Below are positions 8,767 through 17,488 of a DNA stretch of 38,071 nucleotides, piece after piece. Each line of letters begins with the position of its first letter. Position 1 is the first letter of the stretch. A program made the position numbers and the translations under genes. This DNA is from an uncultured Lachnospiraceae bacterium (GTDB lineage: Bacteria > Bacillota > Clostridia > Lachnospirales > Lachnospiraceae): positions 1 through 38,071 of the forward strand of contig CADBIU010000010.1 in NCBI GenBank assembly GCA_902794825.1, read 5' to 3'. Under the pieces are notes generated by a model. The model saw only the letters and a program-made list of their open reading frames with translations, made no database searches and had not been told where the DNA came from.

Positions 8767-9426
8767 ATGAAGAAAAAAGCTGTGATCTTTGATATGGACG
8801 GGCTGATGTTCGATACCCAGTGTATCTACGACAAGGCATTTGACGAAATCGCCATGAAACTGTTCAGGTTCGAAATGTCCCGGGAGATGCATCTTGCTCT
8901 GATGGGCAGAAGCGGGCAGGATATGATCGATACTGCCGCACGCTATCTTCCCGAAGGAGCGGACGCGGAAGCCTTCATTCACCGGACTTTTGATCTGGTC
9001 GCGGAACTTGTCAAAACAGAGCTGCGCGCAAGGCCGGGCCTCGATACGATCCTGACCTATCTGTCAGATAAAGGATATCCCATCGGACTGGCGAGCGGAA
9101 GTGACCGCAAGATCGTCAACAGCAACCTTGAGAGCGCGGGAATCGGTCACTATTTTGCCGCTACTCTGTGCGGCGACGAAGTGATCCTCGGCAAACCGCA
9201 TCCGGAAGGATATATCAAGGCTGCGGCAATGATCGGATACAGACCGGAGGACTGCTATGTTCTCGAAGACAGTCCCAATGGTATTCTCGCCGCATACAGG
9301 GCGGGCTGCGCTCCGATCATGGTCCCGAACGATGTAGAGCCTGATCAGGCCATGCGGGATATGTGCGCGGGAATCTACGATTCTCTTTCTGATGTCGCCG
9401 CGGCAATGGAGAGCGGGGAATTGTAA
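8767..9426 (+). CDS. HAD-superfamily phosphatase, beta-phosphoglucomutase-like
   Basis: This is a 219-residue HAD hydrolase of the capped (subclass I) type. Motif I is DMDGLMFDT with nucleophile Asp9 and acid/base Asp11; motif II Ser110 is in LASGS; motif III Lys143 is in GKPHPEGY; motif IV is EDSPNG with Glu167-Asp168. This combination is shared by beta-phosphoglucomutase, phosphatases of sugar phosphates and related enzymes, and the substrate cannot be fixed from motifs. The divergent position beside phosphohexomutase and pgi suggests a sugar-phosphate substrate (inference). It has its own promoter and terminator and an AAAGGAG site before ATG. Confidence 0.9.
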   Translation: MKKKAVIFDMDGLMFDTQCIYDKAFDEIAMKLFRFEMSREMHLALMGRSGQDMIDTAARYLPEGADAEAFIHRTFDLVAELVKTELRARPGLDTILTYLSDKGYPIGLASGSDRKIVNSNLESAGIGHYFAATLCGDEVILGKPHPEGYIKAAAMIGYRPEDCYVLEDSPNGILAAYRAGCAPIMVPNDVEPDQAMRDMCAGIYDSLSDVAAAMESGEL

Positions 9427-9440
9427 ACAATAAATTGAAA

Positions 9441-9466
9441 GGGGCTTGCGCGGCAAGCCCCTTTTT
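9441..9466 (+). terminator. Intrinsic terminator after the HAD gene
   Basis: A perfect 9-bp stem (9441-9449 with 9453-9461) with a GCG loop is followed by five T on the plus strand. It sits between convergent genes and may also slow transcription arriving from the other side. Confidence 0.9.
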
Positions 9467-9508
9467 CATTGCTCATAAATGCAATTGTTCCCTTAAGGCA
9501 GGCGTCCT

Positions 9509-11785
9509 TCACGCCTCCAGGAAGAAATTACGGTCCACCAGACTCACCGCTCTCTCCTCCTCGGGCTTCCCGATCGTCAGGATCAGATCCGCCTCCTCCG
9601 CGGAGTCCGCGTACGCGGCGCCCTGCGCCTCCAGCATCAGGTCCAGATATCTCTTAAGTGACAAGGTCGGGGCCGTTTCTCTGTACATACCCTTGGGCAT
9701 CGCAAATCGCGAGGCCTTTTCCGGTGCTCTTCCCATGAAGAAAAGCAGTCTTTTTTTCACATCCACATACCCGTAATTGAGCCTTGTCTCCCCGGAGCGC
9801 AGTTCGTGAGTAAAGAAGCAGTTCTTCGGATCGTATAGTTTTACTTTCTCCCCAAATCTCTTTACAGCCATCATTCCGACATAGCAGGTCTCTATCCGGC
9901 CAAAAGACTGCTTTCCGTAGTAAAGGTGGATTGAAGCTTCAGCATTGCGCAAAGGTGCGTCCATATTGATATCGATAAACTCTGCCGCATTGCTATGGGT
10001 GATATCGCCGGAGTGAACGATCCCCGACTTGTTGAAATGGGCATCCCATCCCACATCGATGGTTTCTCCCTCAAGGTCATATGCCTTTGCATGAAGATCC
10101 ACGTCCACACGGTTCTTGTCATTCCAGTAAACAAAAAAGCGAAGTCTTTTCACTTCTTCCGGGATCCGGATCGCCATTCCGCTTGGAAGGTAGCCTCCCT
10201 CCGAAGATTTATTCCCGCCCTCGAGACGGCTGTACGACAGATCGAATTCCTCTGCAGACACAAAGACCTTCTTTCCTGCCAGTTCAGTCCGTGCTTTTTC
10301 CATGTGCGCACGAAGAACGTCTTCCAGGATCGCTCTCACCCTTCCCGAATACGGCGCGGTCCTTCTGTAAAGATCACAGGCCGCTTTATACTCCCGGTCT
10401 ATTTCCCGGATTTCTCTTCGGCACTGACTGATTCTGTTCTTTGCATTCCGGATTACTTCGTCCGCATATCCTTTTGCAAGCATCAATCTGTACTTCGCAT
10501 AAACCGCTTCCGGATTCTTCACAGTCTCCGAACACTGTTCTATGTATCTTTCCTGTTCATCTCTCAGCCGCCGGTAAATATCTTCCTGCGGGGCATTTTC
10601 CTCCTTGAGATCCAGCGCGTTAAAAATGTCTATGATCGTGTGGGCGCTTAGCTTGCCGGCATTCTCCACCAGCCTGTCCCGGATCTCCGCGTCCGGATAA
10701 CCCATCCTTAAGAGCCACCCGATCATTCGCAGCATCATCCCCGGCCGCTTCGCGATGAAGTCCAAAGCTCCTTCGTCTCCCGAAGCGAGCAGATATTTGG
10801 CCTGCGCCTCCCAGGACCTCAGTTCACCGTTTCTAAGTGCCCGCACCGCATCCAGGTGTGCCGCGCTCCGGGAATATATGCTGTAATCGAGGAACTGCAG
10901 AACCGTGATGCATTCCTCTCTTTTGCCGCGGGACAGGATCAGATTGGCCTTAAAATCCGCCGCAGGATAAGACTCCAGGAGTTTTACGATCGCTCTCTTT
11001 TCACTCGTCCTGAAGTGATAGTGATGCCTTGGCAAAACAGCGCCTGTGCTTTTCATCACGTCGCCCGTATGCTGACAGATCTGCCGCCAGAGCAGAACCC
11101 TTCTGTCTGCGGCGTCCCCCGAAATCTTTCCGTCATCCGGCCCGGTTCTCAGGATCGCGTCAAAGAGCACTGTCAGGTTTTCCTTAAAGGGCACCTTAAG
11201 TCCGGCTATATCATCCGGCTCCAGATGCGGAAGCGCCTCGACCGTCAGTTCCTGTCCGGGGAGTGTCAGGCGCTCTCTCTTTTGCATGATCCGCGTGAGC
11301 GCCGTGAGCGGCGCCTCATCTTCGGGTACAAGTTCCAGAACCCTGGCCTTGAGCAAGGTATCATCGCTCTCCGTCTTCTCAGTCGACGTCACATCCGGCA
11401 GCCATCCGCGCCTCACCTCCGACCCGAGGAGCAGTTCAAAACCATAGGTAGAAAAATAGTGGACCATCTGATGCAGGCGAAATTCCGCCTCGCTCATCCC
11501 CATCACCTGAAGCGGAAAGTCAGGATACATGGGAGGCGCCGATACCTTGGGAAGAAGGCTGCGAAAATGCTGTGCGAACCCCTCCAGAGAAGGGCTGCCT
11601 GCGAGCGCGATCAAGTCCTTCGGTTTCAGCGTATAACCGAGATTTATAAGCTCCTCGTTCACTGTAACAGCCTGCGCCAGCTTCTCGTCTGTCAGCTGCG
11701 AACTGTCCTCCGATGCCGGAATATATGCCGCCAGCCTGAGTTCGGATAATAACAGCTTTTCAAATTTGTTAGTGAGGCTTTTCAT
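9509..11785 (-). CDS. Large uncharacterised protein with TerD-like C-terminal region
   Basis: This is a 758-residue soluble protein with no signal peptide or membrane segment. The long N-terminal and central part is alpha-helical and charged, including an RPGMMLRMIGWLLR segment. At about residues 537-665 there is a beta-rich region resembling the TerD/bacterial stress-protein fold: a DVDLHAKAYD motif at 561-570 and GIVHSGD at 588-594, comparable to the acidic Ca-binding signatures of TerD. I recall similar architectures among large TerD-containing proteins such as the MXAN_6230/SCO0854 group, but no RING-like cysteines are visible. The start is set at ATG 11785 with GGAG six bases upstream; a TTG 17 codons earlier is possible. 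Function is unknown. Confidence 0.75.
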   Translation of the reverse strand: MKSLTNKFEKLLLSELRLAAYIPASEDSSQLTDEKLAQAVTVNEELINLGYTLKPKDLIALAGSPSLEGFAQHFRSLLPKVSAPPMYPDFPLQVMGMSEAEFRLHQMVHYFSTYGFELLLGSEVRRGWLPDVTSTEKTESDDTLLKARVLELVPEDEAPLTALTRIMQKRERLTLPGQELTVEALPHLEPDDIAGLKVPFKENLTVLFDAILRTGPDDGKISGDAADRRVLLWRQICQHTGDVMKSTGAVLPRHHYHFRTSEKRAIVKLLESYPAADFKANLILSRGKREECITVLQFLDYSIYSRSAAHLDAVRALRNGELRSWEAQAKYLLASGDEGALDFIAKRPGMMLRMIGWLLRMGYPDAEIRDRLVENAGKLSAHTIIDIFNALDLKEENAPQEDIYRRLRDEQERYIEQCSETVKNPEAVYAKYRLMLAKGYADEVIRNAKNRISQCRREIREIDREYKAACDLYRRTAPYSGRVRAILEDVLRAHMEKARTELAGKKVFVSAEEFDLSYSRLEGGNKSSEGGYLPSGMAIRIPEEVKRLRFFVYWNDKNRVDVDLHAKAYDLEGETIDVGWDAHFNKSGIVHSGDITHSNAAEFIDINMDAPLRNAEASIHLYYGKQSFGRIETCYVGMMAVKRFGEKVKLYDPKNCFFTHELRSGETRLNYGYVDVKKRLLFFMGRAPEKASRFAMPKGMYRETAPTLSLKRYLDLMLEAQGAAYADSAEEADLILTIGKPEEERAVSLVDRNFFLEA

Positions 11786-11835
11786 ATCATTCTCCATTCC
11801 GGCGTCAGTTCCCGGCACATTTCTTCCTAAAGACA

Positions 11836-11949
11836 AAAAACAGGGGCAGGCTATCTGATGACTGACATTTGTACACCAAACGAAAGAGTTTCCTCTTTCA
11901 CCAATGTTAAAAGGATGTCATCACAGGGTGTACAAAGACGCCTGCCCCC
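11836..11949 (-). other. Structured intergenic inverted repeat with U-tract (terminator or leader RNA)
   Basis: An outer 9-bp stem, GGGGCAGGC at 11843-11851 with its complement at 11940-11948, encloses a 7-bp hairpin (11882-11888 with 11893-11899). Two further complementary pairs cross each other: GATGAC 11857-11862 with 11917-11922, and GTACACC 11871-11877 with 11927-11933. They must therefore form a pseudoknot or be alternatives. The minus strand continues into TTTTTT (11836-11841), like a terminator. It lies after the nuclease gene and 50 bases before the TerD-like gene, so it could be the terminator of one or a regulatory leader of the other. No known RNA family was recognised. Confidence 0.6.
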
Positions 11950-12011
11950 GTTCCTTACTTCCATATTCAGTTTACTACATTAATCCCGCGCTGGCTACCG
12001 GAGCTTACAGA

Positions 12012-12809
12012 TCAGTCAGACTGCTGCGCGCGCCGGTTGTTTCCTGTCGCGTAATCGATCTCAAATCCCGGCTGTACATTGTAGCAGAAGGCACAGAATT
12101 GAACCCGCGGATCCTCAACCGATCTGGCCTCCATCAGGACGCCGGCACAGACCAGGTTGCCACCGTCAAAATACGGCCTTACCCTGTACATCACATGATG
12201 GCCTGTTCCCTCCACATACGTGACGACCGACTCCTCAAAGGGCAGCATGCCCTCCACGTTCATATATCTCGTCCCTGTGATAAGGTTGCGCTCATTGGCG
12301 TCCTGCCCTGTGAGCAAATGCCCGATCAGATGACACCTGTTAAAGAGCATCTCGCCGTCGATGTCGCTGTAGCGGTTCGTGTTCCATCCCGTCGGCTTTA
12401 CGGAACTAATATCGCCCCGCTCCTGCGTCGGAAGAGTTTCCGGTCCGACGCACGCGTAAGCTCCCGTGCACCGCCCCAGCTCATCCAGAGGCCAGTACTC
12501 ATGAAAGGCTTCCTCAGTCATCTCTTCCTTTGTAAAAAAAGGAACATCTCCGTTGATATCGGCGTAGGCCCGGCCGGAATAAGCCGGCACCATGTCGAGA
12601 CTGAAATCTTCTCCCGAGTTCTCCTGCTGTCCATCTGTTTTCTGTGTAGACGCGAAGCCGGAGAATTCTTGCGTGCCTGCGCTCTCCTGTCTCCAGATCC
12701 CGATAAAAGCCAGGAACAATAATACCAACAGAACCACGCACGAAACTTTCCTGAGGTTTCGCCGAATGGCATATTGTCTCCGCCGGTCTCTCTTAGTTCC
12801 CTTTTTCAT
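12012..12809 (-). CDS. Membrane-anchored DNA/RNA non-specific endonuclease
   Basis: This is a 265-residue beta-beta-alpha-metal nuclease of the streptococcal EndA/Sda type. A basic N-terminus and one hydrophobic segment (about 23-39) form a signal anchor, with the catalytic domain outside the cell. The active-site region is NRCHLIGHLL (157-166), where His160 is the expected general base, followed by NERNLITGTRYMN (172-184), whose Asn175 would help bind the metal. The family usually has D/N-R-G-H; here the third position is Cys. Likely roles are extracellular nucleic-acid degradation or DNA uptake (family knowledge). The ribosome-binding site AAGGG overlaps the stop of the upstream gene 8 bases away, so the two are co-translated. 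Confidence 0.9.
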   Translation of the reverse strand: MKKGTKRDRRRQYAIRRNLRKVSCVVLLVLLFLAFIGIWRQESAGTQEFSGFASTQKTDGQQENSGEDFSLDMVPAYSGRAYADINGDVPFFTKEEMTEEAFHEYWPLDELGRCTGAYACVGPETLPTQERGDISSVKPTGWNTNRYSDIDGEMLFNRCHLIGHLLTGQDANERNLITGTRYMNVEGMLPFEESVVTYVEGTGHHVMYRVRPYFDGGNLVCAGVLMEARSVEDPRVQFCAFCYNVQPGFEIDYATGNNRRAQQSD

Positions 12810-12817
12810 GGATCCCT

Positions 12818-13438
12818 TTACTCATTGAGATCAATGTTCTGCATCATCAGGTCGTCTGTTCCTACTCCGCAGACATTGACGGTATACCATCCGCAGGTAG
12901 CGCTGTGCGGCGTACCGCCGTCGTCCTCGATCATCTCGAACATGCAGATCGTATAGGTGCCGTCCTTATTAGCTGTGTAGGACACGTTAGGGGGATAGAA
13001 ATCATTTGTTTTATAGTAATGATTCTGAGCAAGCTTGCAGAGCTCATCCGCCGTATATACCTTACTGTAGAGCGTCAGATCGATTTCTTTCCCGAAAACA
13101 GTATCTGTTCCCTTCGCGTCTGTCCCAACCCTGTACTGTGCGTAAGAAGTGTTGTGAGTTGTGCCGTCTTCTCCCTTTACTTCATCAAACAGTAAGATCT
13201 CATAGAAGCCGTCGCCCAGATCCTGACAGGACACCTTGGACGGGTAAAACCCGCTCTCGCTGGTGCGCTTGTAATAATACTGAGACATACAGCTGAGTTC
13301 CCCGGGGGTATATTCCCTTGTTTCCGCATTCTCAGCCCGGGCCGCCGCTGCAGCCGCTCCGGTTCCAGCCGCGCCGAAGATCACGCTGATCCCGAGGAAC
13401 GCGGCAGCAATATAAATGATAAATTTATGGATATTCAT
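12818..13438 (-). CDS. Exported protein with two tandem copies of an unknown domain
   Basis: This 206-residue protein begins with a hydrophobic segment (6-33) rich in Ala and Gly, a signal peptide or anchor. The rest is a tandem duplication. Copy 1 spans about 43-120 and copy 2 about 128-203. Both run YT-x(2)-EL, a YY(K) motif, FYP-x-x-V, a DG-x-Y-x-I strand, a block ending in G-T-x-H, and a Y-x-V strand. The copies are diverged. The domain was not recognised; the pattern suggests small beta-rich modules. It has an extended -10 promoter and an AAAGGA site, and is the first gene of a two-gene operon with the nuclease, so a role at the cell surface with that enzyme is plausible but unproven. 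Confidence 0.75.
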   Translation of the reverse strand: MNIHKFIIYIAAAFLGISVIFGAAGTGAAAAAARAENAETREYTPGELSCMSQYYYKRTSESGFYPSKVSCQDLGDGFYEILLFDEVKGEDGTTHNTSYAQYRVGTDAKGTDTVFGKEIDLTLYSKVYTADELCKLAQNHYYKTNDFYPPNVSYTANKDGTYTICMFEMIEDDGGTPHSATCGWYTVNVCGVGTDDLMMQNIDLNE

Positions 13439-13466
13439 AATATCGTCCTTTCTAAGCTGGACTTTT

Positions 13467-13475
13467 ATTATATCA
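13467..13475 (-). promoter_or_regulatory. Extended -10 promoter of the duplicated-domain/nuclease operon
   Basis: The minus strand reads TGATATAAT, a perfect TATAAT with an extended TGn. The -35 region is weak (TTTGTA at 17 bases). It lies about 28 bases before the start codon. Confidence 0.6.
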
Positions 13476-13580
13476 CTTTTTTGCCAATATACAAATATTT
13501 AAGTAACTGAGACCCCCCGGAGCCGTCTTTTTATTAAGAAATCTGTCTGTTTTCAGACGGCGTCACAGGCAGTTGTGAAC

Positions 13581-13638
13581 TTACTGTAAAAAGATGTTTT
13601 GGATACTTGCGCTATTTCGATCACTTCCGTTACAGTAA
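13581..13638 (+). promoter_or_regulatory. Possible operator and promoter of the ABC exporter
   Basis: TTACTGTAA at 13581-13589 is exactly complementary to TTACAGTAA at 13630-13638, a 9-bp inverted repeat with a 40-base separation. The right half overlaps a candidate -10 TACAGT (13631-13636), with TTGCGC 18 bases upstream as a weak -35. Such an arrangement could be a regulator site, but no regulator gene is adjacent and both halves are short. Confidence 0.35.
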
Positions 13639-13677
13639 TATCAGATATTCCAATTGTTCTCAATTTATGGAGGCGCA

Positions 13678-16600
13678 ATGCTTCAACTTAAGAATATAAA
13701 GAAAAAATATAACACCGGAGGATACGAACAGATCGCCCTAGACGATGTATCCCTCAACCTCCGGGACAACGAGTTCGTAGCGATCCTCGGTCCCAGCGGA
13801 TCCGGCAAGACCACCCTCCTCAACATCATAGGAGGGCTGGATCGCTATGACACCGGCGATCTGATCATCAACGGCATTTCTACCAAGAAATACAAGGACC
13901 GCGATTGGGACTCCTACCGCAATCACACGGTCGGTTTCGTCTTTCAGTCCTATAACCTGATCCCCCATCAGACGGTCCTGCAGAACGTCGAGCTGGCGCT
14001 GACCATCGGCGGCATTTCCGCTGAAAAGCGCAGAGAGATGGCTCTCGACGCCCTGGATAAGGTCGGCCTTAAGGAGCAGTCCCACAAAAAGCCCAACCAG
14101 ATGTCCGGCGGCCAGATGCAGCGTGTGGCGATCGCCCGCGCCCTGGTCAACGATCCCAAGATCCTTCTTGCAGACGAACCCACAGGCGCGCTGGATACAA
14201 AGACATCCGTGCAGGTCATGGATCTCTTAAAAGAAGTGGCCAACGACCGCCTGGTCGTCATGGTCACCCACAACCCTGAGCTCGCCGAGCAGTACGCCAA
14301 CCGCATCGTCCGTCTCAAGGACGGTCAGATCACCGACGACTCCAACCCGCTCATCATTGAGAGCGAGGAACCCGGCGTGCACAAGAACCTGGGAAAAGCC
14401 TCAATGAACCTTGCAACCTCCTTCGGTCTGAGCCTTAACAACCTCATGACCAAGAAGGGCCGCACTTTTTTGACCGCCTTTGCAGGTTCCATCGGTATCA
14501 TCGGCATCGCGCTGATCCTGTCGCTCTCCACGGGATTCCAGAATTACATCGACCAGATCCAGGAAGAGACCATGAACAGCTATCCGCTGACCATTAACGC
14601 GGAGGAGGGAGACCTGGCCAGCATCATCCTTTCCATGCAGGCGATCAGGGATGTCAAGGCAGAAGGCAATTCCCTAGTGGAACAGCAGTACATCACTTCC
14701 TTTACCGATTCCATCAGCAACAACGATCTCAAGAGCTTCATGGATTATCTGGACGCGCACCCCGAGGAGTACGAAGAAGATGTGCGCATGATCAAGAAAT
14801 CCTATGCGGTCTCACCGGTGATCTACACCATCGACGCCACAGACCGGCTCGCACAGATCTACCCTACAAGTTCCTCCGGAGGGGGCATATTTGCCTCCAT
14901 GTCGCTGGGCGGCGGATCCATGTCCACCTTCTCGGAAATGATCGAGCCGGAGCGGATGAAGAATGAGTATACGATCGCTTACGGCAAATGGCCCGAGAAG
15001 TATAACGAGCTCGCTCTGTGTGTCATGGATCCCAACCAGATCTCCGACCTGCTGCTCTACTCCCTCGGTTTCCGCGATACCAAAGAGCTCTCGGACATCA
15101 TGAAGGACCTCTATCTGGGCGAGAAGATCACTGTACACAATGAGCCGATGACCGTCACCTACGATGAGATCCTCGGCAGAGAGTTCAAACTCATCGATCC
15201 CTCGTCAAAATATAAATGGAATGAGGAATACGAGATCTATGAGGATATGTCCGATGACGACGACTACATGAGGGACGTGTATGAAAACGCGGAGCCCCTC
15301 AGGATCACGGCGATCATCTATAAACCTCAGGAAAAGGGCTCGGGATCCTCTTCGACGACCGGCGTCCTCTATCTGCCGGACCTCACTTCCTATGTGATGA
15401 ACAAGGCGTACTCTTCCGATATCGTCCTCGCGCAGTTAAGGGATCCCGATTACGATGTCTTCTCCGGCAAGGCCTTCGACGACGAAGACGACGATGAAGG
15501 ACTCGATTTTGAGGGCATGATCACCGTCGACGAAGACCTTCTCGCGGAAGCTTTCGTCATAAATATGGATCTTGATGGCCTCAGCATGGATCCCAACGCA
15601 ATGACAGACATCATCATGAACTCCTCGAAAGAGGTCGTAGACAGCATCGACGAAGTCACAGGATCCATGGTCAAGGCGGTGAGCCAGGCTGATTCCGCTT
15701 TCGCGAACGGCATCATTGAGGGATATAAACAGATAGCGACTGTCACACTGACCGAGTCCGACGCACCGGAGACGAAACCGGATGTGTCCGGCGCTGCAGG
15801 AACACTGGAAAGTCTCAAGGAAACCATAGAGACAACAGCCAAGGAAGAGGCGAAAAAGGCAGTGGACGCGCGGATCGACAAGACCATCTCCGATCTTCAG
15901 GGCGTTACTACTGTCGCCGAGGCGGAGGCTTACGTAGATTCTCTGGGACTTAATGAAGAGATGACCGCGCAGCTCAAAGATATGATCCGGCAGGGCTCTG
16001 CCGGCAGTGAATCGGGCAACCCCGAGGATGCAGTTGACGTGTCCGGTCTTATAAGCGGGCTGGATTCCATGCGAGGAACTATTGCGGAGCTGGCAGCGAA
16101 TGCCGCCGCCTCCCAGGCTACCGAGGGTATTCAGAAGACAATTGATTCCCTTAACAGCGCATCCACCAAGGCGGAAGCGGACGCTGTGATCAATGAAATG
16201 GACACAGCCGGAATGGGTGGAGAGAACGCAGACCTCATCAAGTCCGCGCTCAAGGCCCAGATTGTCAAGCAGTACGAGGACGGGGTCAGGACAACGCAAA
16301 AGAAGTACATCACTCTGGATTATCTCGATATCTACAAAGAAAACGCCATCTCTGAGGACAAGATCGCGCAGATGCTGGGCTCCGTTGAGCAGATCAAACT
16401 CGATCCGGCTCTCACCACCAGGATCATTAAAGAATCCTTTGACAACTACTATGGAAGCCTGACGCCGGACGAGAACAACATGGTCCCTGTGTCTGATCTT
16501 CCCTCCACCGATGCGGCGATCCAGAAGGCTCTCACCGACAACAGTTCCGGGCTCTTTGAGGAAGGTTATAACCTTGCCAAAGAATACATGGCCCTGCTCG

Positions 16601-17391
16601 TCGCCAAAGGCACAGGCGAAGCTCTTGCAGAGGCTCTTGCTCCCCTTTCCAACATGTTCAGCGGAGACGGGGATTTCATGACCTTTGATACGGACAAGTT
16701 CGCGGAGGCATTCAAATTCAATAAAGACGAGGATGAGCTCAACCGGATCATGGAGACTATGATGAACGGCAAGGACACTTCCTACAAAGGAAACCTTCTC
16801 AAACTGGGATACCAGAGAGAGGATGATCCGACAAGCATCTCTTTCTATTTTGACGACTTTGAGTCCAAAAACAGGTTCACCGACTTCCTCACGCGCTACA
16901 ATGACAACGCGGAAGAAGCCAAAAAGCTTCAGTACACGGACATCACGGGAATCCTGATGGGCTCCGTCGAGACGATCGTCAACGCTGTCACCTATGTGCT
17001 CATCGCTTTCGTCTCGATCTCACTGGTCGTATCCTCGATCATGATCGGCATCATCACCTATATATCCGTCCTCGAGAGGACCAAGGAGATCGGTATCCTG
17101 CGCGCCATCGGCGCTTCCAAGAGGAATATCTCCTCCATCTTCAACGCGGAGACCTGCATCATCGGTCTTCTCTCGGGCATTATCGGCGTTATTGTCACAC
17201 GGCTGCTGCTGTTCCCGATCAACGATATAATCCACAAGGTGACCGAGATCGACGACATCACAGCTGTTCTGGAACCCCAGGCAGCGGTCGCGCTCGTCAT
17301 CATCGCTACGGTACTGACTATGATCGGCGGCCTGATCCCGTCCAGATCGGCGTCCAAGAAAGATCCGGTCATCGCGCTGCGGACCGAGTGA
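13678..17391 (+). CDS. ABC transporter, fused ATPase and MacB/FtsX-type permease
   Basis: This is a single 1237-residue chain. Residues 1-230 are a LolD/MacB-type ATPase: Walker A GPSGSGKT (38-45), signature MSGGQMQR (142-149), Walker B ILLADEP (162-168), His198. One membrane helix follows (about 263-285), then an extracellular region of about 800 residues, then three C-terminal membrane helices with the FtsX-like segment ERTKEIGILRAIGASKRNI. The topology matches MacB-like mechanotransmitting transporters, which act on extracytoplasmic substrates instead of importing. The extracellular part contains a duplicated helical segment. The start is ATG 13678, behind GGAGG; an ATG 8 codons earlier lacks a site. 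It is flanked by a terminator and stands alone. Export of peptides or antimicrobials is a guess. Confidence 0.88.
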   Translation: MLQLKNIKKKYNTGGYEQIALDDVSLNLRDNEFVAILGPSGSGKTTLLNIIGGLDRYDTGDLIINGISTKKYKDRDWDSYRNHTVGFVFQSYNLIPHQTVLQNVELALTIGGISAEKRREMALDALDKVGLKEQSHKKPNQMSGGQMQRVAIARALVNDPKILLADEPTGALDTKTSVQVMDLLKEVANDRLVVMVTHNPELAEQYANRIVRLKDGQITDDSNPLIIESEEPGVHKNLGKASMNLATSFGLSLNNLMTKKGRTFLTAFAGSIGIIGIALILSLSTGFQNYIDQIQEETMNSYPLTINAEEGDLASIILSMQAIRDVKAEGNSLVEQQYITSFTDSISNNDLKSFMDYLDAHPEEYEEDVRMIKKSYAVSPVIYTIDATDRLAQIYPTSSSGGGIFASMSLGGGSMSTFSEMIEPERMKNEYTIAYGKWPEKYNELALCVMDPNQISDLLLYSLGFRDTKELSDIMKDLYLGEKITVHNEPMTVTYDEILGREFKLIDPSSKYKWNEEYEIYEDMSDDDDYMRDVYENAEPLRITAIIYKPQEKGSGSSSTTGVLYLPDLTSYVMNKAYSSDIVLAQLRDPDYDVFSGKAFDDEDDDEGLDFEGMITVDEDLLAEAFVINMDLDGLSMDPNAMTDIIMNSSKEVVDSIDEVTGSMVKAVSQADSAFANGIIEGYKQIATVTLTESDAPETKPDVSGAAGTLESLKETIETTAKEEAKKAVDARIDKTISDLQGVTTVAEAEAYVDSLGLNEEMTAQLKDMIRQGSAGSESGNPEDAVDVSGLISGLDSMRGTIAELAANAAASQATEGIQKTIDSLNSASTKAEADAVINEMDTAGMGGENADLIKSALKAQIVKQYEDGVRTTQKKYITLDYLDIYKENAISEDKIAQMLGSVEQIKLDPALTTRIIKESFDNYYGSLTPDENNMVPVSDLPSTDAAIQKALTDNSSGLFEEGYNLAKEYMALLVAKGTGEALAEALAPLSNMFSGDGDFMTFDTDKFAEAFKFNKDEDELNRIMETMMNGKDTSYKGNLLKLGYQREDDPTSISFYFDDFESKNRFTDFLTRYNDNAEEAKKLQYTDITGILMGSVETIVNAVTYVLIAFVSISLVVSSIMIGIITYISVLERTKEIGILRAIGASKRNISSIFNAETCIIGLLSGIIGVIVTRLLLFPINDIIHKVTEIDDITAVLEPQAAVALVIIATVLTMIGGLIPSRSASKKDPVIALRTE

Positions 17392-17431
17392 TCCCGGCGA
17401 AAGCATCGGCTGGTCAAAATCCAATATACGC

Positions 17432-17464
17432 AAAAAAAGGGGCTGCATGTGCAGTCCCTTTTTG
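17432..17464. terminator. Bidirectional intrinsic terminator
   Basis: A stem of 8-9 bp (17440-17448 with 17451-17459, one G-U on one strand) is flanked by seven A on the left and five T on the right. It can terminate both the ABC exporter and the convergent helicase operon. Confidence 0.88.
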
Positions 17465-17488
17465 TGTGATGAAAAATCCGGTCTTTCC

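Noticed and set aside
11843-11948. Miniature transposable element
   Set aside because: The terminal 9-bp inverted repeats look suggestive, but no flanking target-site duplication is visible and only one copy occurs in the window.
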